Shown: positions 9,246-20,772 of the stretch, piece after piece | How the letters are laid out: every line of letters starts with the position of its first letter | Position numbering within the stretch: the first letter of the stretch is position 1 | Assembly (NCBI GenBank): GCA_004764695.1 | Contig: SMSO01000031.1 | Coordinates: 3,209,048-3,273,047 of the forward strand | Origin: Schizochytrium sp. TIO01 | Taxonomy: Eukaryota; Sar; Bigyra; Thraustochytrida; Thraustochytriidae | Direction of reading: 5' to 3' | Length of the DNA: 64,000 bases | Position numbers and translations under genes: made by a program | The notes under the pieces: model-generated | Told to the model about the DNA's origin: nothing | The model's database searches: none | The model's input: the letters and a program-made list of their open reading frames with translations, nothing else

Positions 9246-11030
9246 TGATGTTATAGTTGTTGTTGGAGTACTAAGTTGGTCCTTGTCCACAACCGCGGCG
9301 ACTCCTATTCCTCTCGTCCAAAGTGAAAAAACAAAACAAAAAACTCTTTGCGCCCCACATAGGAGGACTCTCTACCATCAACTCTAGACATCCCTCTACC
9401 TCCTCCCTCGAAGGAAGAAGCACGAAAGAATTCCAAAAGCGAGAGATGTATGTTGATAAGCTCATAGATTGCTCAAGTCAGTGATTGATTCTTTTCGCAA
9501 GTCTTGATTGTGCTAACTCCTGCAAATAATAGCTACAGCTACATCCATACGTTGTAGACGAAGAACCATCGTCATTTACGAGTGAGTGCTATGAATTATG
9601 ATATGTTTTTTTATTTCACTTCATTTTCTTTACCGCTCGTACACACGCGCTTACACACCCAATCGAACGAAGCATTGCTGGACTCTGAACCGCTGTCATC
9701 TTGAACTGCGCGTCGCAGATACAAACAAGTCGAATTTACTACATCAATTCTCGCCAGATGCTTTCAATCGCACGGGAGGGGTATGCATTAATTCCATTGA
9801 ATGCAAACTTTCATCATGTTCTAGCTCATCCTTCGAAGGTGCGAAGAATCAATTTATAGAAAAAGTTAAAAAAGAAAAGAAAAAGGTATTCGACCAAAAG
9901 AAGCTCTCTTAAAGTTAATTAAAACTTAGTTTATTATTACTATATATAATATTATATATATTCATTATGTTTGTTCCTTTAACAAACCAAAATTAATAAT
10001 AATAATATTACTAAACAACGACGGTCATTAAAACATGGAGCTTCAAAGAGCCCGCGCAAGGCCTTTATAATTAAGTTCTTCCTCCCAGTCACAACAACCC
10101 AACGTGGCTGACGAGGTCGCAGCGACTCTCAGCACAGGTCCCCCCTCCCGCTCTGCGTGAAGACCTTGGTCTAACCACCCTCGCCCCTCTCTGATAAGCG
10201 TCGGAGTCCGGCTCGGCAGAATGGACCCGCGCGATCGACGTCCTGGAAATCAGGAGTAAAAACAAAGAGTTCTCAAAGAAAACGAAAGAGCTTGGTAGAG
10301 AAGGTTATATTGACGTGAAACTCAGGGTGATTTCGTTAATTGGGGACGCCAGCTCGCGGGGGAGGCGAGGGAAGGCCGGGCTCAAGAACTTCGCATGCTG
10401 CCGCGTGAATTTTCATCATTAGTTCTTCTTTCCGTAGGTCTAAAAAGGATATAAACGAAAGTTTTTTTCTTCTAAAAATGAAGAAAATGAAAATTGATTG
10501 TGGCCCGGAGAATCGAAAGAAAAAGAAGGTCCTAAAGGGGGGCACAGAGCACGTCCTGGGCATGTGTTTGCTCCACACACTAACAAGTAGATCGAGAGCG
10601 CGGCATGTGCATCCTTAATAACGTTCAGACAAACCCCCGTCTTTTCCCGCCTGGATTCTTTGACGATATGGGTATGAATGTCGGTATTTCAATAGTGCGC
10701 GCGCGCGCAATTCTCGACAAGGCAGTCAAATCCTCACGATCGCTCGCATCCTTGCCATCCCGTATTGCCAGGTTCTCCCTGGAGTCGTGGTTCTTGTTTT
10801 CAGCTTGCATCAGTCTTTATATAATTGTTTGTGTACGACCACAAGTACCTAGGAGCAGCCTGCCGCGCTGGCCAGGCCTCTGCTCTTGCTGAGCCTTCTC
10901 GCTCGTTTGTCATCACGAAGTCGCATTCTTCTTAACCGGATTTATTCATTTCTAGTTGCACCATAACTCGAAGGATATTACTGATTTGCCGTGGCAAAAT
11001 TGAGCGAAGAGTCCAACGTTATCATCGTAC

Positions 11031-11047
11031 TGCTGCTGCTGCTGCTG
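11031..11047. repeat. TGC trinucleotide repeat
   Basis: Five to six uninterrupted TGC units in gene-free DNA; a simple microsatellite. Confidence 0.8.
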
Positions 11048-12440
11048 TTGGAATCCAAACTCTATCATTAATTTCGCCTTGGTGTGTAAAACCCATTCTT
11101 CAAAGACTTTTGCTGTGTTTCCTTACTAGAAAGACAACGAGCCCTTACTTCTAAGGCAAAATACTATTTTATTTCCTGTTCGGACAGAATCTTGTGAATC
11201 TTGTGCTGCTAATCAGCTCGGAACACTGTAAGGCAAAACTTAGTTCCTAGCATTAGTTGACTCACTTTGTTATGCTCTCTCAGACTTCGTACATTTTTTG
11301 TCTCTCATACTACGCGCTAATTATTATTGATTGTAAATGATCTACTAGTATGACTAGTTGTACTTGATTACAGCAAATTACCATCTCTTATCAAAAGGCA
11401 AGCATCAATTTGAAGTTGAGTGTGGCACTGGAACGAGTTTACAAAGAGCTTCGTGATCAACCAAACTTGGAAACAGCAATGATTGGTGCCATGCTACAGC
11501 ACTTACTCCTAAATTAGCTTTGTACTACTAGAGTAGCCGTAATATACTATAGGTGCTATGACGATCTTGAGTTTCCTGTGCACACCACAATCCAAATTAA
11601 AGTTGAAGAGAACCACCTTCAGCGAAAGGCGTTGCTCGCGTGCAGTGCTACTAATAACTGAGTACCCGCGCTCGGCAGCGGACTCAGGATTTGCCTGATA
11701 TTGGGAACCTTGTTGTTAGTTATGGTTTGTAGTTCGGAACTTCACATGAGATGATCATTATCTACGTGCAGGGTGTGCAAGGGTGTAGCCACGCTTGCGG
11801 CGAAAAGATTACCATATTATGGGCTGCTTCATGACTTTGACAATGTTTTCGTCTCACGATGGACACTAGGAGGTAACATGTATGAGGCAAGGTGTAAGGT
11901 CAAAGCTTGAAGGGTAAAGTATCTCTATATAAAATAGAATTGCGAATAAAACTAGAGTTGTCTTGGAATTATAACTTCAGCAAGCCTAATGTCGCAATTA
12001 ATCTATGGTAGCTACTAAGAGCGAAGTACCTAGCGAGACTGACTCGAATCATATATCAGTGCTGTAAGGTTCACAGGCTCATTAACGCTTTTCAGGATTG
12101 CCCTAATAGAAAAGGAGTTCGAAACCTGCAAATAATGTGCAGCCCTTCACTATTATGGGTGATGAGGGGCAGCCTGGTGCAAACAAGAAAAGGAAAAAAA
12201 TACAAAAGAACTGAGGCGTGTTTCTCCACAAGATTGTTAGAGTTCTGGAGACCACATTCAACTGACATTTTTGAATGGTGTGAATACACGTTTGCTCAGT
12301 ATTTAAAAACTTAAGAAGAGAATAAAAGAGTTTCTAATCCGGTCAGAAAATGAATAAACAACAAAGAGTAATGAAATGTTAGGAAGGACGAAAAGAAAAT
12401 GAGGTGGGTCGAGGAAAGATCCCAGGAAACGCTACTACTA

Positions 12441-13373
12441 TTACGGAAAGAGCTTGCGAATATTTGATGGTGCCCTATTAAAAGACCGAGATGAGTACTG
12501 CAGTGTGCTAAGGGCAGCAGAGCTGTTTTCACCATTCCATGCACGAAGCGCTTGCACAAGGCGTTTCATGGAAACAGCACTTCCCTTGACAAAGGCGCCC
12601 TCTTGATCGATTTTATCATAGAGCACAGCAGCAATGACAGAGGAGAGCAAAATTGTTTGCAAGGCGTCTGGATCCGGTGCTGTCCCCTTGCTTGTGTAGC
12701 GCGAGGCGCTAAATGCTGTAAGGTTGGCGAAATCGGCCAGGAAAGGAACAAGTCCGCGCACGCTCTTGACCAAGTTTGATAAATCATTCGTGAGCGTAGA
12801 GAGCAGCGGGCTACCTTGTGCCACAAACATAGAAATGGCCGAGGCCTGTGAGTCATTAACTGGGGCCCTTGGGTTACTTGTGTTCCGTGAGAGCTCACGC
12901 CTGTAAAAACTAAAATCATTTTGCACAGCAGGTTTGGACATTTTGGCCCAGTCAAAGAGAAAAACAGCCTCAAAGAGAGCCGCGAGCTTGACCACAAGCG
13001 CTTGGTAGTTACTGTTGCCAACACCACCATGGGGGCTTGCAACAATTCGTAAGATATCACACACAGCAGCGTTCAAATTTGCTGAAAGATCGTAGAAGGA
13101 GCGAATGCCATCCACATTAGGGAACATGCCCTCAAAGGCTTCCTGGCGAATTTTTTGGTCATTCGGGTTTGCCAAAGCCTGCTGGACAAGTTTACTGTTT
13201 GCTTGATAGTTCTTGAGAAACTGGATACAATGTTCATACTCCTGCAGAGCAACCTCAGCACGTTCGTACGCAGCACGCGCCGAGTTATCGCTCGGTGCTT
13301 CTGCGTTACGAAGCTCCAATACATCCCCAGAGTATGAGGAGGAAGGAGAAAGTGACGAAAGTAATGAACCCAT
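12441..13373 (-). CDS. CYRI/FAM49-family Rac1-binding protein
   Basis: 310 residues starting at an ATG (13371-13373) and close to the family's usual length of about 320. Known family members (CYRI-A/B, DUF1394) bind active Rac1 and compete with the CYFIP subunit of the WAVE complex, damping Arp2/3-driven protrusion. The sequence begins MGSLL, a glycine-2 context compatible with N-myristoylation as in animal CYRI. The most diagnostic block is QNDFSFYRRELSR at about 150-165, matching the family's conserved block whose paired arginines contact Rac1. Further matches are a segment with LYDKIDQEGAFVKGS near 245-265, aligning with the animal LYDHVHPVGAFAK region, and a C-terminal Ser/Asn-rich helix. 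It is a single exon. It implies Rac-WAVE actin regulation in this organism. Confidence in the family is high; the functional role is inferred from animal homologues. Confidence 0.9.
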   Translation of the reverse strand: MGSLLSSLSPSSSYSGDVLELRNAEAPSDNSARAAYERAEVALQEYEHCIQFLKNYQANSKLVQQALANPNDQKIRQEAFEGMFPNVDGIRSFYDLSANLNAAVCDILRIVASPHGGVGNSNYQALVVKLAALFEAVFLFDWAKMSKPAVQNDFSFYRRELSRNTSNPRAPVNDSQASAISMFVAQGSPLLSTLTNDLSNLVKSVRGLVPFLADFANLTAFSASRYTSKGTAPDPDALQTILLSSVIAAVLYDKIDQEGAFVKGSAVSMKRLVQALRAWNGENSSAALSTLQYSSRSFNRAPSNIRKLFP

Positions 13374-14133
13374 GATGTCCTTCGGTTTCTTTCTTTGTTG
13401 ATTTGCTGATGTCTGCCAAAATCCGACTCAAGAAGCTTTTGATACAGCCAGTCCGAGCTTTTTGTCTCGCTAGTACCCCACACGAGCCCTGCCTTCAAGT
13501 GGTACTCTTGCACACAAGTTTTGCGAAATCTTTATCCAAGCAGTCTCCACCGCCTGCAATGCTTTTCGTTTATTGTCACGCTCTTACGCACGCAGCCGCG
13601 CCTGCAGGTAGTCAAAGCAAGTGAGCAAGGTATCCAGCTAGCTTGTTTTCAAGCAAGTAGTCAGTCTAGGCTCGTAGCACCACACCTCTGCAATCTCTTC
13701 GCAAGCAGTGTGGCTTTTCTGCAACTGCCCACGACCTATGCGGCCTGTTGAAACTATAAAGTTCTGCCTAGTGTTGGCTCACGTCCAAACTCAAAGCGGG
13801 CTTGCGCACAGCAAAGCGCCCTCGCTCGCTGAGTGTTTCGCTGTGGAAGTAGTAATGGAGAGACTACTAGGAACAACAGGTACTACCTCTAGATTATGAT
13901 CTATCAGTATGAGCGTACAAAGAAAGGAAGGAATGTACAAAAGAAGATGGATGTATGAATGTGCGAATAAATGTGCGACTGCCCAAATTAAATCTCCTCA
14001 GAGGTGTCTCGATGCTCTCCAAACTTCGCTAACGCGTTTCGGTAGACCCTTGGCTTCCCTTGCTTCGCAAGATCCGTCAAGACTATTTGCTCGGCCTCGA
14101 GTGAGTGAATTATCGAATTCGCCGACTCACTGA
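13374..14133. other. Intergenic region upstream of CYRI gene
   Basis: Probable promoter of the CYRI gene plus unassigned DNA. On the + strand an ATG-started frame runs from 13909 (64 codons to 14100) directly into a consensus-like splice donor, GTGAGTG at 14101. A pyrimidine-rich acceptor ending in CACACAG lies at 14165-14171. This could be a first exon of the candidate spliced gene to the right, but the encoded peptide is not recognisable. Confidence 0.3.
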
Positions 14134-14225
14134 ATGAACAAGCAGCCACAATCTATCTATTATCCACACAGAAACGCAAGCTACGATGCACCCTACGTAC
14201 CCGCAAGCAAGCGAACCTGCTTGCT

Positions 14226-14258
14226 TGCCTGCCTGCCTGCCTGCCTGCCTGCCTGCCA
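14226..14258. repeat. TGCC tetranucleotide repeat
   Basis: About eight tandem TGCC units flanked by degenerate TTGC units. It lies inside the candidate spliced-gene region, so it could be exonic or intronic. Confidence 0.85.
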
Positions 14259-14318
14259 CCCGAGCTTCTCTTGCACCCGCGCACCGACGACCTGCGAGAA
14301 CCTCGTTTGTAACCGGAG

Positions 14319-15077
14319 TCGGCGGAAGAAGACGAAGGAGAAGTAAGTAGTAAAGAAGGCCTCCTCGACGGCCTCTTTTTCTCAGTACAAGTCCTCGCTA
14401 GCTATCACCTATCCACTCCTACTGCCCCTTAGAACTATGGCTCTCCACAGTCGATCGCGAGGCCTAGCTGTGGCCTATCGTTTCCCCTATTCGCCAGCCC
14501 AACAGATCAATGAATCAATTTTGTACTAGGCCCCCTTAGGAGTAGTAGTTAGGTAGGTAGGTATTCAATTCAAAAGTGAAATAGCTCACTTTGTTTTTGT
14601 TCGCACGAAAAAGAAATTTCAAATCGTTCCTTTTCGATTTTCAAATTTGAAGGCAGAAAGACAGAAAGAAAGAGGATTTAAGCGACCCTTTGGCCTATAT
14701 GGGGCTATGCGACTCCTACTCTCTTCTCTCGCAGAAGCACGAGGGATCGATCGAGGGGACCAAGTGCTCGAGCGGCGACAACTCCAGCTACACCTCCGGC
14801 GGCAACAGCGCGAGTGAAGCGAGGTGACAAAAACCTTCGACAGACCGCGCTATCGGCCACAAAACTGGGTCTTGGCGGCCCGGCAGCTCTCTCCTCGATC
14901 AGCGGCCGCTCAAACAGTCGCTCCCAGTCTTTCTATCCAATCTTAGATTCAAGCTGGTGTGCGACGTGGATCAAGTTCTACCTCGAGACTGCAGAGAATG
15001 GGCTCCGCTACAGGGCGGAGGGCTCGGGCGTGCTGCGACACCGTGCGCAATACCCGGTGCGATGGATGTGCGCCTGA
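14319..15077 (+). CDS. Possible spliced gene (partial model)
   Basis: Three GC-rich, coding-like blocks can be joined at plausible splice sites. Block A ends at 14342 before the donor GTAAGTAG. Block B is 14735-14823, after a pyrimidine tract ending CTCTCGCAG and before the donor GTGACA. Block C is 14903-15077, after CTCTCCTCGATCAG, ending at TGA. The reading frame is kept through both junctions. In block B, 27 of 30 codons end in G or C in this frame, clearly more than in the other two frames, and block C is likewise GC3-rich. The product would end with a Ser/Gly/Asp/Glu-rich segment followed by an aromatic, basic tail. I recognise no domain, and upstream exons are uncertain (a possible one is 13909-14100). 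A different acceptor at 14946 gives an alternative last exon, to a TGA at 15202. Could be a decayed gene or chance. Confidence 0.3.
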
Positions 15078-15292
15078 TGACAGACCCTGAGGAGGTCCGG
15101 ATGCGCCTTTGGTTGGACGAACTTGAAGAACGGTGCACTGAAGAGCAACAAACTAAAAGAAAGACTTTAACAAACCAAACCAAACCAAAAAAACACTTTT
15201 GAACTAAGGACTAAACTAAAGCTTTCAAAAGAACGAAAGAACGAAAGAGAGAACGGCTGAAGATCATGAAGAACTCCCTCTTTGCTCTTCTC

Positions 15293-15318
15293 TTCGTGTG
15301 TCTGTGTCTGTGTCTGTG
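15293..15318. repeat. TGTGTC hexanucleotide repeat
   Basis: Short run of about four TGTGTC-type units. Confidence 0.75.
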
Positions 15319-15589
15319 GCTGACCGGCTAGCCGTGGACTGGTCATCGCTGCGTAGGAGAGGAGCCAAGGCAAATGCAAAGGTTGGGATTAAGACGGACG
15401 ATTCTCTCTCTTTCTGCTGTAGCTTCTTCTTCAGTCGATCAATCGATCACTTCATCAATTGCTTTGTTTTCCTCAGACTGTTTTTTCTTCGTCTTTCTTT
15501 TCTGTCTGTGATCTTTTTACTAAGTCCATAGGTAACTTCTATCTGCCTACCTTTAGCATTAGCATAGTAGGCAGTAGTGCTTGCTATGT

Positions 15590-15611
15590 ACTACTACTAC
15601 TACTACTACTA
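15590..15611. repeat. CTA trinucleotide repeat
   Basis: About seven CTA units, followed by a T-rich tract at about 15620-15630. Confidence 0.85.
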
Positions 15612-15644
15612 ATTTCTACTATTTTTTTTTACCGATTCTCTGTT

Positions 15645-15690
15645 CTGTCTGTCTGTCTGTCTTTCTGACTGACTGACTGACTGACTGACT
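15645..15690. repeat. Adjacent TGTC and GACT tetranucleotide repeats
   Basis: A TGTC run (about 15645-15662) is followed after a few bases by a GACT run (about 15667-15690). Together with the CTA repeat just upstream they form a compound microsatellite block. Confidence 0.85.
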
Positions 15691-18603
15691 TTCTGACTTT
15701 CTGATTGCTTTGCGTTGCCTCTGCATGCCACCGGAGAACATATGGTTGGATGCCTGACTCGCTCACGTTCTTCGATCCTTGTCTTCAAAATACGCTTCAC
15801 AAGGGCTTAAGAAGAGACCTTCGAGGCTGGTTCTTGCTGCTTGCTTCGAGTTGCATACCTTCATGTGTTTTTTATAACTTTTTTTATTTTAAATTCTACT
15901 ACTGATTAAAATACGTCCTACCTACGGAAGAAGGAGGCCTTTTACTTAGCTATGACTCTACTAACACTGTTACGCCTGTAATAAAGTACGCCGCGTCTTA
16001 TCATAGTAGGAGTACTGAGACACCCCTCGTTTTAGTCTGTCTCTCTTAATTGACTGAGCCTGCAAAGACCTTGAAGTCTATGAAGGGAGGCGACGATGAA
16101 CCTGGGGGCTTTACGGCCATGATAGCAGTTCACCAGACCGCTGTAGAGCTCGTCAATCCAAGTTTGATCGATTTGCAAGATATGTTTTTCTTGAAGTTGA
16201 GTGATGATGATGTGAAAAACTAAAATAAAAAATAAACTAAGCAAAGGCGGACGACCGACTTTGAATTCCTGCATATTGAGATTGAATACTAGTTTGTAAG
16301 ATCGCAAATACTTGGCTTGTTGTAATTAAAAAGTATGAGCGGGGCAAGCGCTGGCTAGCGAAATTGCCCACTTCACCAATGAGAAATTGTCTTATATTAA
16401 GAAAAAGGCAGTCAGACTATCAAATTGCCTGCCATACGGTCATGAAGATGTATAAATGAAGGCGTGGCTAGGTCAAATCAGCTTAGAAGAAAGTGTGGCC
16501 TCAAAGTTTGTCGAACTGGACATCGCTGTTACGGTCTGTGATGTGGTCTAGCTGTTATTTTTCGTTTTACCATGATGGAGACTTTCAGTATTATTACTGA
16601 GGGGCAGTTTTTTATGAATACTGTGCTTGAGTCATAGGAATTTCGATTGCTGATGACTGAGAGTTTGCAAAATGAAAGGAAATGGTATGTGGATTAGAGT
16701 TCAAAAGTTAGCACCTACCCAAGCGCAGCATCATGATGGACTGTTGATATTTCAACCTCTGAACATAAAAGCAGAACACCTCCAGGTGCACCTTGGTCAC
16801 CTTGAACTCCTTATATAATATGGTCTGTCGTATCTGCCATGTTCAGCATTCTATTTATGAAAATGGAAGACATAGGGTAACCTGCGATGAATTGAGTCCT
16901 TGAGAATAAGCCTGTCGGTTGATCTTCTTGATTGACAAGCTGTTCACTTTAGAAGCACTGTATCATTCAATTCGACTTCGCTTTATCAAATTAATGTTCA
17001 TCATGGATGCCTAAATAAATTCACTTTATCCGTCGATTCGTAAAGTACAAACACAAACATAATTTTGGCATTACTTCGTCGAACTACCTGAAGATGTCTA
17101 GAAGCAGTCCAGTCTCTTGAACATTTGAAGAAAGACTTGCTGGCTTCTCAGTTAAAGTCAGCATGATAAATCTTGTTGTTGAGAGTCTTTTTTGAGAAAT
17201 GGGCTGGTGGTCACATCAATGTATGTTAACGTTCGTATTGATTTTACGCAGAGTATTGAAGAGCCTTATGAACAATGACCACTGCTTTAAAATACATGCT
17301 CCAATTCAGTATTTTAGCTACTTCTAGATTCTTCTCAATAATGCAGCCTCTTTTATTTCCTCAGATGTACTGCTTGCTAGGCAATATAGAGCAAGCAAAA
17401 TAGCTGATATCATATGTTGGTCTTTATGCAGTTAAGAAACTTATTCGAGCTGAGCTTAATCACTTGTCATGAATCAATATTACCTAAAAAGAAGTCAAGG
17501 CTGTTCTCCTTGCATACCGGCCCCATTGCATGTAATAATATTTGCACGATTGACCTGTTCAAATGGTATTTAGGTTTGGAAAGGTCAAGCTTATGTGACG
17601 TAAGTGGCTCTTGACTCTGCCTCTTACGGGCTTGAACGATGTAGAAGGCGCGCCACTATCTTGAATCGCAGGATACTATATAATAAGTTCGCCATCGAAG
17701 CTAGTATATTTAAGAGCGAAGGAGCAACTAGTCAAGTCTTTTTCACCTTTTTCTTTTCCCTATTTTAAAAGTTTAAATTATATTCTTTTAAAATTTAAAG
17801 AATGTCTTTTCATAAATGTATAGGCCTAAAAAGACACTTGTGATGACCTCCACTAGTTTCTGGCTTTCGAGGAGCTACAAGGGGTTTCAGCATCTAAGTT
17901 ACGCAACAGGTAAACAGAGCTTCTATTCGTAAATTCGGACAGAACTTACTATATATATAGGAAAAATAAAATATTGACAGTATGACGTTCGCCTTTAACT
18001 TTCGTATTACAATTTTATCCTAATTATAGATCCGTTTAAGGTGTGTACCCTTTTCAAAGTTGCAAAAAAAGGAGAAGATTGTACTAGGTCTAACTCATTG
18101 ATCCGGCGTGAGCGAACCTTACTAACTTATCAGGTTCTCGAATTGATAATCAAATAGAGCATGTAATATTGACAGCACCCAAATGGTGTGTATCCAGTTG
18201 CGTTTGAGCAGGCTCGTTAGCATATTCGCAGAGATAATTCGAAAAGAATACAAACCCTTACGAGAACAGCCTCAATCAACGGGAACTGCAAGCTTTCTTC
18301 TAAAAAGAGAATATATTTTTGCATTGCGTATTTAAAGCAGACGACAAAGCCAAGTGCAAACAGGCATTGGAAAGCTTTTGACGCACGGACAGCGACAAGC
18401 GCGAAGCTTGAGCGCGTTCGGTTATTTGCGCCAAGTGTCTTTGCTCGAGCGCAAGCCGTGCTGCATACTGGGTTGCAGCAAAGGTTAAAAAAACTAATCT
18501 GAAGCATTCATTGCTTTAGTCGCTGACGTCGTCGCCATTGATTTGGTGTAAATTTTCTGGTTTGAAACAGTGCAAGAATAATCGTACAAGTTTTGCAGAC
18601 ACA

Positions 18604-20070
18604 ATGACCTCCATGAAAAAGGAGGACGTTCTTGCCAACAAGCTTGCTGAGCGCTACGCAAATGGCGACCCAGAGGCGACGGAGTTCATTGTTAAGGAGA
18701 CACGTAAATTTCTTGCATCTAAGTCTGGCCGTAAGCTTTGCGCCTCGGACATTCAACAGCTGGAACGTAAGCTAGAGGCTGGCATTAAGGATCTGAAGCG
18801 GGTCAACGAGGCACGTGCCCGTGGCGAGGCTGTCAAGGAAGATGTCGTTCTCCACAACGAGCGAACTCAGCAACAAAAAGAGTCTACTGCCGAAGAGAAG
18901 AGTGACATTCCTCTCGACAGCTATTTGGTCTTCGCCACTGCATCCGAGTACGAGCACCAGAAGGCAGAGCGAGAGAGGATTCGTCGTACTCGCGAGAAGC
19001 AGCGCAAGATGAAGGAAGAACTTGATCAGCAAGTTGAGGCATCGCGTAACAAGAATGGGGAAACAATTCGTATTGAGGAGGAATATGCGCAACATGTTCG
19101 TCAGCAATACTCTTCCTACTTGGAAACTGAACGTAACAAGCGTGTAAATGAAATTGAGCGTCAGCATGCCATTAAAGAGGAGCGCGATCGCCAACTTGGA
19201 GAGCTCATAGCTCGTCGTGAGCGCGCTGCTCAGCGTGAACGGGACCAAGAAGCTGCGCTAATTCAGCGCGCTCTCGAGGGAATTAAGCACGACGAAGAAA
19301 ACCAACGCAAGAAGCTTCGCGAGCAGCGTGAATACATGGAGAGAGTTCAGGCAGCAAATCTGAAGAACAAGGCCATGCGTGCTCAGGAGCGATCGCGCGA
19401 GCAAGAAGAAGAAAAACGTCTTCAGCAAGAGTATGCTCGCCGTCTGGATGAACAGGAACGAATGCGTGCCGAAACTTATGCTCGTATGAAGGCTAAATCC
19501 TCTAATAACCAAGCAATGTACGTTGCCGCTACTGCTGCTAAAGACGCACATGATCGTGAAGTCGAGGCCCGGGCCCTAGCCTACCAAGAACAGCTAGCTC
19601 GTGAAGCCGAGGAGCGTCATCAAGCAGAACTTGCTCGCCGAGAACATGAAAAGGTCAAGCTTAATGAAGCGCTTGCTGAGCAAATTCGTAGGGCTAAGAC
19701 AAAGGAGGAACAAGAAAAGAAAGCCCAAGAGATATTTGCAGAAGCGTACAAGGCTGACGCAGAAAATGCCCTTGCCGAGGAAAAGCGCCAGCAACGCATT
19801 CGCCAGCAAAAGGCTCTTGAACATAAGGCTGAGCTCCAACGCCAGATGCAAGAAAAGCTTAACCGAACAGCTGAGACTGACCCGACGGCTATGAGTCCAC
19901 AGGAGAAGCTCATTAATTTGCCACACATCCGCAAGCTTGTATCTGATGACGATGTTGTTGGTGCTATCCAGCAGAGAATGGAAAAGAGCAAGATTGCTGC
20001 TGAAGCCAAGAAACGCACCAAACTCGGCATTCGCGGAGGGCCCGCTGACCTGCAAGACGAGGATTTCTAA
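18604..20070 (+). CDS. Coiled-coil protein, trichohyalin/plectin-homology-like
   Basis: 488 residues from the ATG at 18604. The frame is open to a TTG at 18538, but the ATG at 18604 is the first, with a second at 18613. The protein is almost entirely a charged helix. Residues from about 120 to 440 are Arg/Glu/Gln/Lys/Ala-rich with repeated REEQER-, QRERDQE- and EEEKRLQQE-like blocks, typical of the TPH-type coiled coils found in many axonemal and basal-body proteins. The N-terminal ~60 residues form a more ordinary Lys/Glu helix pair. The C-terminus ends in a short acidic tail, DLQDEDF, after a KRTKLGIRGG turn. No catalytic motif is present. By analogy a cytoskeletal or ciliary structural role is plausible, but low-complexity coiled coils match many unrelated families. 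Single exon. Confidence 0.75.
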   Translation: MTSMKKEDVLANKLAERYANGDPEATEFIVKETRKFLASKSGRKLCASDIQQLERKLEAGIKDLKRVNEARARGEAVKEDVVLHNERTQQQKESTAEEKSDIPLDSYLVFATASEYEHQKAERERIRRTREKQRKMKEELDQQVEASRNKNGETIRIEEEYAQHVRQQYSSYLETERNKRVNEIERQHAIKEERDRQLGELIARRERAAQRERDQEAALIQRALEGIKHDEENQRKKLREQREYMERVQAANLKNKAMRAQERSREQEEEKRLQQEYARRLDEQERMRAETYARMKAKSSNNQAMYVAATAAKDAHDREVEARALAYQEQLAREAEERHQAELARREHEKVKLNEALAEQIRRAKTKEEQEKKAQEIFAEAYKADAENALAEEKRQQRIRQQKALEHKAELQRQMQEKLNRTAETDPTAMSPQEKLINLPHIRKLVSDDDVVGAIQQRMEKSKIAAEAKKRTKLGIRGGPADLQDEDF

Positions 20071-20772
20071 TGATCACAGGTATTTTATCTCTAAGAGAAG
20101 TACTTTTCCAAAGAATCCTTTGTTGTAGAAACTTCTTTCGTGTCATTGCGAAGATGCCAAACCTTTTGACATCCTCAACTCAGTCAGGAACTTTTCTCAA
20201 CATTGCGCCAAAGTTATGAGATCTCTAATATATATTTTTTAAAAGAGTGCTACATCCTAAGCGCTGTGTCTCCCTTCTCAATGTCAATGTCATGGCATAT
20301 CCCATCTTGACTAAATAACTTTGCAAGGCAAAGTTGAATAGAAAACAAAAACTTTAAAGTGAGTCTTCAACAAGTACGATAAAAACCTAACTTCTAAAAC
20401 ATTTCTTGCTTTCTTCTTATTTTGGCATTTACATTTTAAAAAAAGAGAATAGCGTCATGTTTAGTCGGCCCAGGGTTATTTGAAATTTTTGAAAAAGATT
20501 TGAGGTTTAGGTCTCATGACTTCAACAATCTGATCAAGAACAATAGACTCTGGAGATTGAGCATACGCGATTTCTTTTTTTTTTCGATATACCTTTTGGG
20601 GTATGAATTATTATGATAAAGAAATAAAAAATAAGTGAGTAAAAATATGAAAATAGGAAGAACTTTTTTTAATTCTCAAGCTGAGAGGAGCGCCAGTCAC
20701 CTGGGCCATCCTTCCGTAGCACAGATATTGATTTGCATCACAAGGGCCGCGAGCGATCCTTATCTCGCAGCC
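20071..20772. other. Intergenic spacer, AT-rich
   Basis: Contains the 3' region of the coiled-coil gene and the 5' region of the methyltransferase gene. T-tracts occur near 20230 and 20573-20585. An in-frame ATG at 20647 could extend the downstream protein by 42 residues. Confidence 0.4.

Larger units (their letters stand above)
8742..12440. other. Long intergenic region, no convincing gene
   Basis: About 3.7 kb between two genes on the minus strand. The part next to 8741 is probably the promoter and 5' UTR of the cyclase gene and contains an imperfect palindrome at 8881-8908. TGC trinucleotide repeats occur at about 9216-9245 and 11031-11047. Short GC-rich patches near 10130-10260 and 10336-10430 lie in otherwise AT-rich DNA. 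ORFs at 9094-9387 and 10605-10892 start with ATG but are dominated by repeat or have no recognisable domain. No tRNA or rRNA was recognised. Confidence 0.45.
15078..18603. other. Gene-poor, repeat-containing region
   Basis: About 3.5 kb with no recognised gene. It holds a cluster of simple repeats between 15.29 and 15.69 kb. From about 15.9 kb it is AT-rich with scattered stops in all frames. The last few hundred bases before 18604 should contain the promoter and 5' UTR of the downstream coiled-coil gene. No RNA gene was recognised. Confidence 0.45.

Noticed and set aside
9094-9387. 97-codon ATG frame with a hydrophobic Ala/Val stretch
   Set aside because: The hydrophobic part comes from a TGC microsatellite read in one frame; the rest is unrecognised and the DNA around it looks noncoding.
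10605-10892. 95-codon ATG frame with one hydrophobic segment
   Set aside because: No domain, an opposing frame of similar quality on the other strand, and no family resemblance.
20647-20772. Longer N-terminus for the methyltransferase from the ATG at 20647
   Set aside because: Possible, but the added residues look low-complexity and the ATG at 20773 has the better context; kept as an alternative start.
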